Origin: Bacteroidales bacterium
GTDB taxonomy: Bacteria; Bacteroidota; Bacteroidia; Bacteroidales; Muribaculaceae
Assembly (NCBI GenBank): GCA_014800735.1
Contig: JAAVFP010000024.1
Coordinates: forward strand, 64,536-106,716
DNA length: 42,181 nucleotides
Reading direction: 5' to 3'
In this document: positions 41,575-42,181 of the stretch, in pieces
Position numbering within the stretch: the stretch's first letter is position 1
How the letters are laid out: each line of letters begins with the position of its first letter
Made by a program: the position numbers and the translations under genes
The notes under the pieces: model-generated
The model's input: the letters and a program-made list of their open reading frames with translations, nothing else
Databases searched by the model: none
What the model was told of the DNA's origin: nothing

Positions 41575-42181
41575 CTTCAACCACAAGATTATCAATGATG
41601 AAATTCTGGCGCTCCATGGTGTTTTTGCCCATGTAGAACTCGAGTACCTCGGCCACGCCGTCCTCCTTGCGCAGGCTCACGCGGTCCACGCGCATGTCGG
41701 CGCCGATGAAGCCCCTGAACTCCTCGGGCGAGATTTCGCCGAGACCTTTGAATCGGGTGATTTCGGCATTGTCGCCGAAGCGGCGGATGGCGTTCACTCG
41801 TTCCTCATCGGTGTAGCAGTAGACGGTGTCGTCCGGAGCGTCGTCCTTCTTGGCGCGGCCCGAGCGCTTGGCGGTCTTTTTGTTTCGCACGCGGAAGAGC
41901 GGTGTCTGCAACACGTACACATGGCCCTTCTTGATAAGGTCCGGGAAGTATTGCAGGAAGAAAGTGAGCATCAGTAGGCGGATGTGCATGCCGTCCACGT
42001 CGGCATCCGTGGCGATGATAACCTTGTTGTAGCGCAGGCCGTCGATGCCGTCCTCAATATTGAGGGCGGCCTGAAGCAGGCTGAACTCCTCGTTGGTGTA
42101 CAGCTCTTTCTTGGTGGCGCCGTAGGCGTTCAGAAGATTACCGCGGAGCTTGAACACGGCCTGGGTCTCGACGTTGCGGAC
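41552..42181 (-). CDS. parE: DNA topoisomerase IV subunit B, C-terminal part
   Basis: The 3' 209 codons of a type IIA topoisomerase B subunit, open to the window edge (the upstream bases read [10 protein letters not shown] before [11 protein letters not shown]). The TOPRIM metal-binding segment [16 protein letters not shown] is intact, as are [31 protein letters not shown] and the C-terminal [12 protein letters not shown]. Bacteroidetes ParE and GyrB are similar; the short C terminus without a GyrB-type insertion and the coaD neighbour favour ParE. The N-terminal ATPase half lies outside the window. Confidence 0.88.
   Translation of the reverse strand, partial: VRNVETQAVFKLRGNLLNAYGATKKELYTNEEFSLLQAALNIEDGIDGLRYNKVIIATDADVDGMHIRLLMLTFFLQYFPDLIKKGHVYVLQTPLFRVRNKKTAKRSGRAKKDDAPDDTVYCYTDEERVNAIRRFGDNAEITRFKGLGEISPEEFRGFIGADMRVDRVSLRKEDGVAEVLEFYMGKNTMERQNFIIDNLVVEDDTNIDR

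Noticed and set aside
1-42181. CRISPR arrays, prophage, integrase or rRNA genes
   Set aside because: No regularly spaced repeats of CRISPR form, no phage structural genes, no tyrosine or serine recombinase and no rRNA signature were seen.

Overview
Organism. The window reads as chromosome of a Bacteroidales bacterium, most likely a GC-rich gut lineage such as Muribaculaceae (an inference from gene content and style; no search was possible). The supports are a short 286-aa Bacteroidetes-type primary sigma factor, upstream sequences with the Bacteroidetes promoter pattern (TTTG, about 20 bp, TAnnTTTG) rather than -35/-10 boxes, few Shine-Dalgarno sequences, tRNAs without an encoded CCA, a PCMD-domain exported protein, a secreted protein ending in a 'YNLQGMR...GIYI' tail, and a TPR-transmembrane-HTH protein.

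Layout. 1-1.3 kb: end of an unidentified gene, an AT-rich Abi/HEPN gene and a tiny promoter-to-terminator unit that may be a small RNA. 1.3-8.6 kb (minus): a large secreted FN3-type protein, polA and rpoD. 8.7-14.5 kb (plus): one 1,927-aa transglutaminase-like/SF1-helicase/Vsr-like protein, followed by a convergent YafQ-DinJ-type toxin-antitoxin pair. 15.2-17.4 kb: a NatA/NatB-like ABC exporter. 17.4-20.75 kb: a module bounded by two direct copies of a ~154-bp REP/BIME-like repeat; inside, a membrane TPR-HTH protein and a divergent lipoprotein share an intergenic region with repeated TGCAAG boxes. 20.7-23.6 kb (minus): operon of a membrane ferredoxin-like protein, thyA, folA and a GH25 muramidase. 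23.7-26.5 kb: PCMD protein, glycerophosphodiesterase and MsrA-MsrB fusion. 26.6-29.5 kb: an AT-rich island of four unrecognised genes plus a truncated duplicate start of the last one. 29.53-29.80 kb: a five-hairpin palindromic element. 30.0-33.1 kb: asd and a CPA2 cation/proton antiporter. 33.1-38.9 kb (minus): HAD phosphatase, UvrD/PcrA helicase, aldo-keto reductase, ribF and a second HAD phosphatase. 38.9-39.4 kb: tRNA-Glu, rpsT and an identical tRNA-Glu. 39.5-42.2 kb (minus): ctpA, coaD and the 3' part of parE.

How it fits together. Most of the window is core housekeeping: replication and repair (polA, uvrD, parE), transcription (rpoD), translation (rpsT, tRNA-Glu), dTMP/folate (thyA, folA), FMN/FAD and CoA synthesis (ribF, coaD), and lysine/threonine/methionine precursor supply (asd). 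Accessory material sits in short AT-rich insertions between these blocks. No complete, obviously new multi-gene system can be proven from sequence alone. The best candidates for novelty are the repeat-bounded TPR-HTH/lipoprotein module with phased operator-like boxes, the AT-rich orphan-gene island, the two families of covarying palindromic repeats, and a DNA polymerase I whose proofreading acid residues are replaced.
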